Counted from the stretch's first letter, positions 1 to 5,373 are shown. The stretch: DNA of 8,071 nucleotides from Oxalobacteraceae bacterium UBA5157 (GCA_002415335.1 DHXL01000345.1:1-8071), one strand, 5' to 3'. The notes: generated from the letters alone by a model not told the origin. A program made the numbers and translations.

Positions 1-354
1 CTGATCAACGACGAGCCGCCGCCGGAAAAGGAGCGCCTGCAGTCGCCGGAACAGCGCGACAAGCTCAATGGCTTGTACGAATGCATCCTGTGCGCGTGCT
101 GTACCAGCCAATGCCCGTCGTCATGGTGGAATCCCGACAAGTTCGTCGGCCCAGCCGGCCTGCTGCAGGCGGACCGCTTCATTGTCGACAGCCGGGACAC
201 GGCCACGCAGGAGCGCCTCGACGACCTGAACGATGTCTACCGGCTATACCGCTGCCGCACGATCATGAACTGCACCGAAGTCTGTCCCAAGGGTCTCGCG
301 CCATCGCGCGCGATCGAGCAAATCCGCCTGATGATGGTGAAGGATTCGCTTTGA
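1..354 (+). CDS. sdhB: Succinate dehydrogenase iron-sulfur subunit, C-terminal part (5' end outside window)
   Basis: SdhB passes electrons from the flavoprotein SdhA through three Fe-S clusters to the membrane quinone site, in the TCA cycle and respiratory complex II. The frame is open from base 1 to TGA at 352-354, giving 117 residues of the C-terminal domain. Cysteines at partial residues 28, 31, 34 and 95 fit the [4Fe-4S] cluster, and 38, 85 and 91 the [3Fe-4S] cluster. All seven have the same spacing as E. coli SdhB 149/152/155/216 and 159/206/212. The CPSSWWNPDKFVGPAG and NCTEVCPKG blocks are typical of the family. The N-terminal 2Fe-2S domain lies outside. No sdhE or gltA follows, although both commonly follow sdhB in beta-proteobacteria. 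This may therefore be a second sdh copy or a rearranged locus. Confidence 0.95.
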   Translation: MINDEPPPEKERLQSPEQRDKLNGLYECILCACCTSQCPSSWWNPDKFVGPAGLLQADRFIVDSRDTATQERLDDLNDVYRLYRCRTIMNCTEVCPKGLAPSRAIEQIRLMMVKDSL

Positions 355-363
355 CCCGGCAAT

Positions 364-380
364 GACCGGTCCGGTCGATT
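364..380 (+). terminator. Weak candidate terminator after sdhB
   Basis: Ten bases after the sdhB stop, GACC (364-367) can pair with GGTC (373-376) around a five-base loop, followed by GATTTT. The stem is short and the T run poor, so this may be chance. No better terminator is visible before the convergent gene ends at 436. Confidence 0.2.
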
Positions 381-435
381 TTCGCGCAGGCCGACGCCCC
401 GAGGCTGTCTTGTTCGCGCGGGCAGACTGGCTGGC

Positions 436-693
436 TCAGCTGCCGCAGCTTCCGCAACAAATCCCATCTTCCCCGTGCACCGGCTCCTTCACGCTGAAGC
501 CTTCCTGCTGCAGCGTCGTGCGCAGTTCTTGCGTCGAAGTGACATCTTCGTCGAAGTCGATATTGACGCTTCCGCTTGCCGTGGCAATCGCGACTTTGCT
601 GACGCCTTTGACGTGATTCAGTACCCGCGCAACGTTGGTAGCGGTTGTTTCGTCCAGTGTTGTTCCCAGTAGTCTCAGCGTTTCCGATTTCAT
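436..693 (-). CDS. Small HMA-fold (heavy-metal-associated-like) protein with cysteine-rich tail
   Basis: An 85-residue cytosolic protein. Residues 1-70 read as a beta-alpha-beta-beta-alpha-beta fold like copper-chaperone HMA domains, with segments LRLLGTTLD, ATNVARVLNHVKGV, KVAIATASGSVNIDFD and TQELRTTLQQEGFSV. The first loop, where GMTCxxC normally sits, reads GTTLDETTA and has no cysteines. Instead the protein ends in ICCGSCGS, with three cysteines in the last six residues. A metal or redox role is inferred from that tail, not shown. I chose the ATG at 693 because GGAAAG lies about 6-7 bases upstream. A longer in-frame version to 759 would start inside the preceding terminator and is unlikely. 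It faces sdhB convergently and follows the hemerythrin operon on the same strand, separated by a terminator. Confidence 0.75.
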   Translation of the reverse strand: MKSETLRLLGTTLDETTATNVARVLNHVKGVSKVAIATASGSVNIDFDEDVTSTQELRTTLQQEGFSVKEPVHGEDGICCGSCGS

Positions 694-722
694 GATTTTC
701 TTTCCAGTGTGTTTATAAAAGT

Positions 723-763
723 AAAAAAAGCCGCGTCCGGTGAAACGGGCCAGGCTCACGGCT
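723..763 (-). terminator. Rho-independent terminator of the hemerythrin operon
   Basis: On the minus strand AGCCG (763-759) pairs with CGGCT (733-729). The intervening bases can form further G-C pairs (CCG/CGG), and a run of T's (729-723) follows. It lies 31 bases beyond the 63-residue gene and just upstream of the HMA-like gene, so the latter probably has its own promoter. A TATAAA just downstream (around 712-717) is a possible -10. Confidence 0.65.
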
Positions 764-793
764 ATCGGGCCGGCACCTGCCGCTCGCCGGTTC

Positions 794-985
794 CTATTGC
801 GCGAGCCAGCGCTTGAAGCTCAGGTAGGACTCGATAAATCCGCGCCGGTATTCGCGCGAACTGGCGAAATGCGCGCGATTGAGCACGCTCGAACGGTAGA
901 TGCGCAGGGTGCGCCGGACCCACTCGTTCGCCGCCGCAGTACCGTCACGATCGACCAGAAACGCAATGCGTGCCGCTTCGTTCAT
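794..985 (-). CDS. 63-residue conserved-looking protein, unrecognised, in operon with hemerythrin gene
   Basis: I do not recognise a named family. The product is 63 residues, basic and soluble, with no membrane segment. It reads as helices rich in Arg and aromatic residues (NEWVRRTLRIYRSSVL, SREYRRGFIESYLSFKRWL). The start ATG at 985 has a strong GGAGGA Shine-Dalgarno nine bases upstream. The hemerythrin gene stops only 16 bases upstream, so the two are surely co-transcribed and possibly translationally linked. The operon terminator follows. The strong ribosome site, the packing and the gene-like composition support a real gene. A role connected with NO or oxygen handling is inferred only from the neighbours. 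Confidence 0.7.
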   Translation of the reverse strand: MNEAARIAFLVDRDGTAAANEWVRRTLRIYRSSVLNRAHFASSREYRRGFIESYLSFKRWLAQ

Positions 986-1001
986 TTTCGATATCCTCCG
1001 C

Positions 1002-1568
1002 TCATGTGGCGCCTGCGTTCTCCAATTCGCGGACTATCTGTCGATGCAGACTCTCATAGCGCTTTTCGAGCGAACCGTCACCGAATAGCGGGTCCTGTTC
1101 GAATGGCGCCGCCTTCTCGATGGCAGCCCAGTCTGCCTCGCTTAGCAGCGTTTGCAGCAGCGGGAAAATCTCCGATTCCTCTTTCCGCATATGGCCGCGA
1201 AAGTACGCGATATAGGTTCCCGCCGGCTCCTTCACGCTTTCACGTTTCAGCATCGCCCCATCGACGATTCCCTGCAGTTGCTCAAGCAGTTTCGCGCCAC
1301 TGTCCCGCAGGACCACATGCTGCCGCATCAATTCGCCGACGACGACGCCTGCACCGGGATCGAGTTCCCTGGCTCTAAGCGAGGCCAGGTCTTCTTTCGG
1401 ATGATGGAAGATATCCGGATAACGGGTCATGTAATAGAGGATGTCGAGCATCAGATCGTATCTTGGCGATTGACCTTCCAGATAAAGGCCGATCTGCGCC
1501 TCGAGAAGATCGAGTAGCCGTGAAAAATTTATGTGGTCCCTGCGCCAGGTATCGATGATGTCCGACAT
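1002..1568 (-). CDS. Hemerythrin (HHE cation-binding) domain protein
   Basis: A 188-residue soluble four-helix-bundle protein expected to bind a di-iron centre. Candidate ligands, one set per helix, are H12 (RRDHINF), H55/H56 and E59 (FHHPKED), H84 (RQHVVL), and H126 with E130 (RGHMRKEE). Helix spacing fits the HHE family (hemerythrin, YtfE/Ric relatives). It lacks an N-terminal ScdA-type cysteine domain, so it is not a standard YtfE/NorA. Such proteins bind O2 or NO, or protect Fe-S clusters, in the cytoplasm. Divergence from norB suggests NO binding or delivery, by analogy with Ralstonia eutropha norA-norB, where a di-iron protein accompanies the reductase. The ATG at 1568 has GAAGGA about eight bases upstream. 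The 63-residue gene follows in the same operon. Confidence 0.9.
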   Translation of the reverse strand: MSDIIDTWRRDHINFSRLLDLLEAQIGLYLEGQSPRYDLMLDILYYMTRYPDIFHHPKEDLASLRARELDPGAGVVVGELMRQHVVLRDSGAKLLEQLQGIVDGAMLKRESVKEPAGTYIAYFRGHMRKEESEIFPLLQTLLSEADWAAIEKAAPFEQDPLFGDGSLEKRYESLHRQIVRELENAGAT

Positions 1569-1613
1569 GAACGCGTCCTTCGCATGTAATTCAATTTGCC
1601 GAATATTTTAATA

Positions 1614-1649
1614 CAGTACCAGTCTAGTACTATTAATAATTTTGCGCAA
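1614..1649 (-). promoter_or_regulatory. Candidate sigma70 promoter of the hemerythrin operon
   Basis: On the minus strand TTGCGC (plus 1644-1649) and TAGACT (plus 1621-1626) are separated by exactly 17 bases. Transcription would begin near 1614, about 46 bases before the hemerythrin start codon. The -10 matches the consensus at four of six positions. The surrounding DNA (1595-1645) is strikingly A/T-rich for this chromosome. Confidence 0.4.
1615..1631. promoter_or_regulatory. Palindromic operator candidate over the hemerythrin -10 box
   Basis: AGTAC (1615-1619) and GTACT (1627-1631) form an inverted repeat with a 7-base spacer, inside A/T-rich flanks (AATAC on one side, ATTA on the other). 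It covers the presumed -10 and start of the minus-strand promoter, a position typical of a repressor. An NO-sensing Rrf2/NsrR-like or other dimeric repressor is conceivable from context. The sequence does not match the classical NsrR palindrome. Confidence 0.4.
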
Positions 1650-1718
1650 GCCACTTGAGGTCTCGTAACGAAATTCTTCACACTTGAAAAATAGTCATCT
1701 CGGGCTAGACTGCACAGA

Positions 1719-1732
1719 GTGCGTTAGCGCAC
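1719..1732. repeat. Short inverted repeat GTGCG-TTAG-CGCAC
   Basis: A perfect five-base inverted repeat with a four-base spacer lies about 200 bases upstream of the norB sigma54-type promoter. That is within the range for an upstream activator, but it does not match the NorR motif GGT-N7-ACC. It could equally be chance in G/C-rich DNA. Confidence 0.25.
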
Positions 1733-1874
1733 AGACAGGTCCCCCCTTGGCGCGTACATTGCCTGCAGCGCCGACGACGAGCTGGGCGCGTGCGTCGCCA
1801 CGCCCGACGCTGCGAGCGACAGCATGGAAAAAGCGCGCATAACCGCGGGCGGCATGTCGTGCGTGCCCGTATAA
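1728..1874 (+). pseudogene. Start-less coding-like remnant upstream of norB
   Basis: After a TAG at 1725-1727 this plus-strand frame is open for 48 codons to TAA at 1872-1874. It shows almost uniform G/C in third positions, as in the neighbouring genes. The reading includes LGAYIACSADDELGACV and KARITAGGMSCVPV. No ATG, GTG or TTG begins it; the only ATGs are late (inside SDSMEKAR and GGMSCV). It could be the tail of a decayed or displaced gene, or a codon bias produced by chance. I do not recognise a family. Confidence 0.3.
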
Positions 1875-1933
1875 CAGAAGGATGTCCCACAGTCTCGCTC
1901 CATCCCGCGCCACCGGCAAGCGTGGGCCGATGA

Positions 1934-1949
1934 TGGAACAAGACTCGCT
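1934..1949 (+). promoter_or_regulatory. Sigma54-type (-24/-12) promoter of norB
   Basis: TGGAACAAGACTCGCT matches the RpoN consensus TGGCACRNNNNTTGCW at every defined position but two. The invariant GG (1935-1936) and GC (1947-1948) are exactly ten bases apart. Transcription would start near 1960, leaving a leader of about 83 bases before norB. RpoN promoters of quinol NO reductases in beta-proteobacteria are activated by the NO sensor NorR. No NorR gene or clear GGT-N7-ACC site is in the window. A GATAAT at 2023-2028 is a weaker sigma70 alternative. Confidence 0.55.
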
Positions 1950-2042
1950 TTGATCTGCCTGCCCTCAATTGCACGGCACCCCTGAAACCGGCGCCGGTCC
2001 ATTGGTCCGCAATTCAACGAATGATAATCCACGGGTGAATCA

Positions 2043-4355
2043 ATGACCGACGCCGCACAACCGTTGACCGAAGACGACGGACCGCTTTCCCCATGGTGGA
2101 TTCGCGCCATACTGATCGTCATGCTGATCGGCTTTTCCGGCCTGATCACGATTTCGATGCTGTCCTACCGTAACGCGCCGCCGATCCCGGCGCAGGTGGT
2201 CGACGCGCAGGGCGCCGCCTTGTTCAGCGGTGACGACATCAGCGACGGCCAGGCGATATTTCTGAAGTACGGCTTGATGGACAACGGCAGCATCTGGGGC
2301 CACGGTGCCTATCTGGGGCCGGACTACTCGGCGGCGGCGCTGCATCGGATGGGCGAGGATACCGCCGAGGGGATTGCGCAGCAACTGTATCGCCAGCCGA
2401 TGGCCGCGCTGACCCGATCCCAGCAGGCGGCGGTGCATGCCGAAACGACGGTGGCGCTCAAGACCAACCGCTACGACGCGGCGACCGGCACGCTGCAATT
2501 CATGGCGCCGCAAACGGCGGCGTTTCGCCAGCAAATTAATTACTGGACCGACTACTTTCACGAACCGGCGCGCAATGGCGGCCTGAAGCGCGACCTGATC
2601 ACCGACCCGGCCGAACTGCGTCAGTTCACCGCCTTCGTCACGTGGGCGGCGTGGGCCTCGGTGGCGGCGCGTCCCGGCGAAGACTATTCGTACACCAATA
2701 ATTTTCCGTATGACCCGAGCGTCGGCAATGTGCCGACGCCGGGCGCGCTCTTCTGGAGTGCATTGAGCCTGATCGTGCTGCTGGCCGGCATCGCATCGGT
2801 GCTGCTGGCGTTCGGGAAGTTCGATTTCCTGGGCTGGGTCTCGCGCGGTCATCACGTCCACCCGCACCTGCTGCCGGGGCAATCGAGCCCCGGCCAAAAC
2901 GCACTGGTGAAATTCTTCGTGGTGGTCGCGCTATTACTGCTGGTACAAGCGCTGGTGGGCGGCGCCACTGCCCATTTCCGCGCCGATCCCGGCAGCTTTT
3001 ACGGTTTCGATCTGGAACGCATTTTCCCGAGCAACCTGCTGCGCACCTGGCATCTGCAGACGGCGATCTTCTGGATCGCCACCGCCTATGTCGCCGCGGC
3101 GCTATTCCTCGGCCGTTCGCTGCGGACCGACGAGCCACGCTGGTTCGCCGCCTGCGTGCATGGTTTGTTTGCCGCCTTTGCGGTGGTGATCGCCGGCAGT
3201 CTGCTGGGCGAGTGGCTCGGCATTGCGCAGTTGCTCGGAAGTTGGTGGTTCTGGCTCGGCAATCAGGGCTGGGAGTACCTCGAGCTCGGTCGACTGTGGC
3301 AGTACTTGCTGGTGGTCGGATTGTCCGCATGGTTTGTCCTGCTGTGGCTGCTGGTAAGGCCGCGTACGCTGGCCGATCCGGCGGCGAAACCGATCGTCAG
3401 GATGTTCCTGCTGGCCGCGCTGGCGATTCCGGTTTTCTATATCCCGGCCCTGTTTTTTGGCGCCAAGACCAATTTCACGGTCGTCGATATGTGGCGCTTC
3501 TGGATCATCCACTTGTGGGTGGAAGGATTCTTTGAATTCTTCGTCACGACGGTGGTCGCGCTGACCTTCTATCAACTCGGCCTGACGCGCCGCAACGTCG
3601 CACTGCGGGTCATCTATCTCGACGCCATCCTGTACTTCCTCGGCGGGCTGATGGGCACCGGCCACCATTGGTATTTCACCGGTCAAACCAACGTCAACAT
3701 GGCGCTGTCGGCGCTGTTCTCGGTGCTTGAGGTGGTCCCGCTGACCCTGCTGACGCTCGATGCGTGGGACTTCATTCGCACCACGCGCGGCGACTGCGAT
3801 GTATGCGGCAAGGCGATCGCCATCCCGCACAAGTGGACCTTCTACTTCCTGATGGCGGTAGGTTTCTGGAACTTCGTGGGGGCGGGTATTTTCGGATTCC
3901 TGATTAACCTGCCGATCGTCAGCTATTACGAGACCGGCACCCAGTTGACGCCGAACCACGGCCATGCGGCGCTGATGGGCGTGTTCGGCATGCTGGCCAT
4001 TGCGCTGATGGTCTTCGTGCTGCGCCAGACCAGCGACGACGCGCGCTGGGCCGGTATCGAGAAATACGTCAAGGTCGCGTTCTGGGGGATCAACATCGGC
4101 CTGGCGATGATGGTGGCGTTCAGCCTGTTTCCCAGCGGGGTATTGCAAGTCTGGGACGTAGTCCATCACGGATACTGGCACGCGCGCGGCCTGGACTATA
4201 TTGGCAGCGAGCGCTCGCACTTGATCGAATGGCTGCGGCTGCCCGGTGACTTGGTGTTTATCCTGTTCGGCGCGGTGCCGCTTGTGATCGCAGCATTCAA
4301 AGGCTATCTCGGGGTGCGAGCTGCTGCGAGGGAAACCGCTGTGCGGCCGGGTTGA
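2043..4355 (+). CDS. norB: Quinol-dependent nitric oxide reductase (qNOR)
   Basis: Integral membrane enzyme reducing two NO to N2O with quinol electrons. It is complete at 770 residues, normal for qNOR. Residues 18-41 form the first membrane helix. About 42-230 make the periplasmic domain that replaces the separate cytochrome subunit NorC. From about 235 to the end lies a helix bundle of the haem-copper oxidase superfamily. Ligands visible are H490, H541 and H542 with E494 at FeB, a second glutamate E498, H639 for haem b3, and H337 and H641 for the low-spin haem b. Spacing H490-E494-E498-H541-H542 equals that of Geobacillus qNOR. The NHGHAALMGVFG block marks the Ralstonia eutropha-like branch. 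A loop between helices contains CDVCGK (C585, C588), an unusual CxxC. The ATG at 2043 has a modest GGTGA six bases upstream. Role: NO detoxification or denitrification. Confidence 0.97.
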   Translation: MTDAAQPLTEDDGPLSPWWIRAILIVMLIGFSGLITISMLSYRNAPPIPAQVVDAQGAALFSGDDISDGQAIFLKYGLMDNGSIWGHGAYLGPDYSAAALHRMGEDTAEGIAQQLYRQPMAALTRSQQAAVHAETTVALKTNRYDAATGTLQFMAPQTAAFRQQINYWTDYFHEPARNGGLKRDLITDPAELRQFTAFVTWAAWASVAARPGEDYSYTNNFPYDPSVGNVPTPGALFWSALSLIVLLAGIASVLLAFGKFDFLGWVSRGHHVHPHLLPGQSSPGQNALVKFFVVVALLLLVQALVGGATAHFRADPGSFYGFDLERIFPSNLLRTWHLQTAIFWIATAYVAAALFLGRSLRTDEPRWFAACVHGLFAAFAVVIAGSLLGEWLGIAQLLGSWWFWLGNQGWEYLELGRLWQYLLVVGLSAWFVLLWLLVRPRTLADPAAKPIVRMFLLAALAIPVFYIPALFFGAKTNFTVVDMWRFWIIHLWVEGFFEFFVTTVVALTFYQLGLTRRNVALRVIYLDAILYFLGGLMGTGHHWYFTGQTNVNMALSALFSVLEVVPLTLLTLDAWDFIRTTRGDCDVCGKAIAIPHKWTFYFLMAVGFWNFVGAGIFGFLINLPIVSYYETGTQLTPNHGHAALMGVFGMLAIALMVFVLRQTSDDARWAGIEKYVKVAFWGINIGLAMMVAFSLFPSGVLQVWDVVHHGYWHARGLDYIGSERSHLIEWLRLPGDLVFILFGAVPLVIAAFKGYLGVRAAARETAVRPG

Positions 4356-4432
4356 TTCGGGTCAGATCGCACCGCTCTGCTTTCCTGCATGGCGATCCGG
4401 CAGGGCCGACTCCGTCTCCGTATTTCTGCGTA

Positions 4433-4461
4433 TTGCGCTGCAATATAGCGCTGGTTATAGT
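4433..4461 (+). promoter_or_regulatory. Sigma70 promoter of small RNA A
   Basis: TTGCGC (4433-4438) and TATAGT (4456-4461) are separated by exactly 17 bases. The expected start is the G at 4468. An inverted repeat GCGCT (4435-4439) / AGCGC (4447-4451) occupies the -35 and spacer and could be a repressor site. No terminator for norB is visible between 4356 and this promoter. Confidence 0.6.
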
Positions 4462-4467
4462 AAGCAT

Positions 4468-4528
4468 GTCTCCTCCACTTCCCCAAAAAGTGGATTTTGC
4501 CCGTAGCCGCAAGGTTCGCGGGCTTTTT
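4468..4528 (+). ncRNA. Small RNA A, two-hairpin RNA with 5' CUCCUCC leader
   Basis: Predicted RNA of about 61 nt. The 5' end is GUCUCCUCC, seven bases past the -10 box. Hairpin 1 pairs CCACTT (4475-4480) with AAGTGG (4488-4493) around a CCCCAAA loop. Hairpin 2 is an intrinsic terminator: GCCCG (4499-4503) and AGCC, a GCAA tetraloop (4509-4512), GGTT and CGGGC (4519-4523), then TTTTT. Copy B 247 bases downstream keeps every element while the stem bases change in compensating fashion, which is strong evidence of a functional RNA. The CU-rich leader is complementary to Shine-Dalgarno sequences, so base-pairing control of mRNAs is inferred. No open frame fits inside. Confidence 0.65.
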
Positions 4529-4529
4529 C

Positions 4530-4671
4530 TTGGAGGGTGCGATTGCGCTCGCTGAGCGCTCTGTGGGGAAGCCTCGCGTCCTGCCTTGACGAAGCCGGCG
4601 AAGCAGGAGCGCTGGCTTCAAGCGCCGCCGTCCACCTCGCACCGGAATGGTCTGCGTCGACGCGAACACAT
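4530..4671. other. Gene-free spacer between small RNAs A and B
   Basis: No coding frame with a ribosome site is seen on either strand. The only structure is a perfect six-base inverted repeat GCGCTC-GCT-GAGCGC at 4545-4559, just after terminator A, without a T run. Long minus-strand frames crossing here have no start signals or plausible protein composition. Confidence 0.5.
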
Positions 4672-4702
4672 TTGACGAGCAGCAATATTTTGTGCGGTGC
4701 GG

Positions 4703-4708
4703 TATAAT
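4703..4708 (+). promoter_or_regulatory. -10 box of small RNA B
   Basis: A perfect TATAAT lies six bases before the G at 4715, exactly the -10 to +1 distance seen for RNA A. No good -35 is found at 16-18 bases. TTGACG at 4672-4677 is too far (25-base spacer). A direct repeat GTGCGGTGCGG precedes the box and may bind an activator. Confidence 0.5.
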
Positions 4709-4714
4709 TAATTC

Positions 4715-4777
4715 GTCTCCTCCACCCTCCAAAGGGTTGGACTTAGCCCGCCGCCGCAAGGCAGGCGGGCTTTTTTT
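4715..4777 (+). ncRNA. Small RNA B, homologue of A
   Basis: Predicted RNA of about 63 nt beginning GUCUCCUCCAC, like A. Hairpin 1 pairs TCC-ACCC (4721-4727) with GGGT and, after a bulged T, GGA (4734-4741) around loop TCCAAA. Where A has ACTT/AAGT, B has ACCC/GGGT, so both sides changed and pairing is preserved. The terminator pairs AGCCCGCC (4745-4752) with GGCGGGCT (4764-4771). Its inner stem GCC/GGC and GCAA loop match A, and seven T's follow. The tandem duplicated, separately promoted layout resembles sibling small RNAs known from other beta-proteobacteria such as Neisseria. Identity with any named family is not claimed. Confidence 0.7.
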
Positions 4778-4832
4778 GCTATTGGAGATTTGAGCGTTAT
4801 CGTGCAGAATGCACCGGCAGCATAAAAATCCA

Positions 4833-4893
4833 TCTCTGAAGAGGTGAGGAGACAAGGGAAAACCCGCATCTTACAAAGATCGCGGGTTTTTTT
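4833..4893 (+). ncRNA. Candidate small RNA C with GAGGUGAGGAG segment and terminator
   Basis: The 3' end is a strong intrinsic terminator: AACCCGC-ATCTT (4861-4872), loop ACA, AAGAT, one extra C, GCGGGTT (4882-4888), then more T's. Upstream lies a purine-rich stretch GAGGTGAGGAGAC (4841-4853), preceded by a small CTC-TGAA-GAG hairpin (4834-4843). CATAAA at 4821-4826 could be a -10, but no good -35 is seen, so the 5' end is approximate. GAGGAGAC (4846-4853) is the exact complement of the first eight bases of RNAs A and B. C may be a sponge or partner of A/B. Alternatively the terminator may belong to a longer transcript. The terminator is certain; a discrete RNA is less so. Confidence 0.45.
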
Positions 4894-5155
4894 GTGTCGT
4901 CCCGCCATCGCGTCCTCCGCCGTTGCGGATGGTTGTTGAAATCTGAAGATAGATGGCGGAATGTCAAAGCCCGGTAATATCCGCTCGCTATGATGATCGC
5001 CTGCACTAAGCAAGCGCCACAACTGGCCTTCTACCGGCGCCGGCGGTCGGGAAATATACCGGCACCAATTTACGTGACGAATCCTCATCGCAATGGACGC
5101 GGGCGTTTCGTCATAGAGCCCGGGAAGATTCGACGTACCAGCAGCGAGAATAGAA
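4894..5155. other. Gene-free region with an isolated inverted repeat
   Basis: No credible coding frame is seen. CCGCCATC (4902-4909) can pair with GATGGCGG (4952-4959), enclosing a smaller hairpin CCGC-CGTT-GCGG (4917-4928). There is no T run or promoter around it. Two similar motifs, TACCGGCGCC and TACCGGCACC, occur at about 5032 and 5058. Nothing else stands out before the tRNA terminator. Confidence 0.4.
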
Positions 5156-5189
5156 AAAGGGTTAGTGCTTGTGACGGCGCTAACCCTTT
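5154..5189 (-). terminator. Native terminator of the tRNA-Phe gene
   Basis: On the minus strand AAAGGGTTAG (plus 5189-5180) pairs perfectly with CTAACCCTTT (plus 5165-5156) over ten bases, followed by more T's to 5154. It sits just after the CCA end of the tRNA fragment, on the chromosomal side. It therefore marks the original downstream flank of the disrupted tRNA gene. Confidence 0.75.
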
Positions 5190-5196
5190 ATTTTCT

Positions 5197-5246
5197 TGGT
5201 GGCCCGGGGCGGAATCGAACCACCGACACAAGGATTTTCAATCCTT
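5197..5246 (-). tRNA. 3' fragment of tRNA-Phe (GAA); attachment-site half
   Basis: The minus strand gives the 3' 50 nt of a tRNA. It holds an anticodon stem (5242-5246 with 5230-5234) and loop TTGAAAA with anticodon GAA. Then follow a five-base variable region, a T arm with GGTGG/CCGCC around TTCGATT (5208-5224), acceptor strand CCGGGCC (5201-5207), A73 and CCA. No D arm or 5' acceptor strand follows beyond 5246; the sequence departs from tRNA at once. An integrase gene lies alongside, so this is the duplicated 3' half left when an element inserted in tRNA-Phe. The intact gene should be at the other end of the element, beyond 8071. The fragment cannot make a tRNA. Confidence 0.85.
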
Positions 5247-5336
5247 GCATAATGCCATTTATCGCTGTTGATTGATATGCATGAAAACAGTGATGTCATA
5301 TAAAAATCAATGACTTAGCATGATCTGGCGCTTGTG

Positions 5337-5365
5337 TTGCATTGATTCAAGTTGATCGCTATACT
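5337..5365 (+). promoter_or_regulatory. Promoter of the integrase gene
   Basis: TTGCAT (5337-5342) and TATACT (5360-5365) are exactly 17 bases apart. The predicted start, about 5372, falls just before two GGTTACA repeats. Confidence 0.55.
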
Positions 5366-5373
5366 CGAAATTG

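Noticed and set aside
740..1378. Long plus-strand open frame opposite the hemerythrin operon
   Set aside because: It is antisense to two well-supported genes. It has no ribosome site and its composition (Arg/Pro/Ala-rich) is typical of a shadow frame.
1569..1933. NorR sites GGT-N7-ACC upstream of the sigma54 promoter
   Set aside because: I checked each ACC here and found none with GGT at the right distance. Weaker GT/AC pairs occur, but not convincingly.
1949..1970. FNR/DNR-like box (TTGAT...TCAA) upstream of norB
   Set aside because: TTGAT is present, but the partner half is at the wrong spacing, so it does not form TTGAT-N4-ATCAA.
1724..2149. Minus-strand frame across the norB upstream region
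   Set aside because: It overlaps the norB start and the sigma54 site. There is no ribosome site and the composition is poor.
2040..2897. 285-codon minus-strand frame inside norB
   Set aside because: It lies entirely opposite norB, whose ligands and length are all correct. The composition is His/Arg/Gln-rich, as expected from reversed G/C-rich codons.
3102..4220. 372-codon minus-strand frame inside norB
   Set aside because: Same reasoning: a mirror frame of norB with no domain or start signal.
4304..4855. 183-codon minus-strand frame over the small RNA region
   Set aside because: It runs through both intrinsic terminators and promoters of RNAs A and B, and the protein looks random. The RNA structures explain the region better.
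4468..4893. CRISPR array or REP-type repeat cluster
   Set aside because: The similar units are only two, are 247 bases apart, carry their own promoters and terminators, and have no regular spacers.
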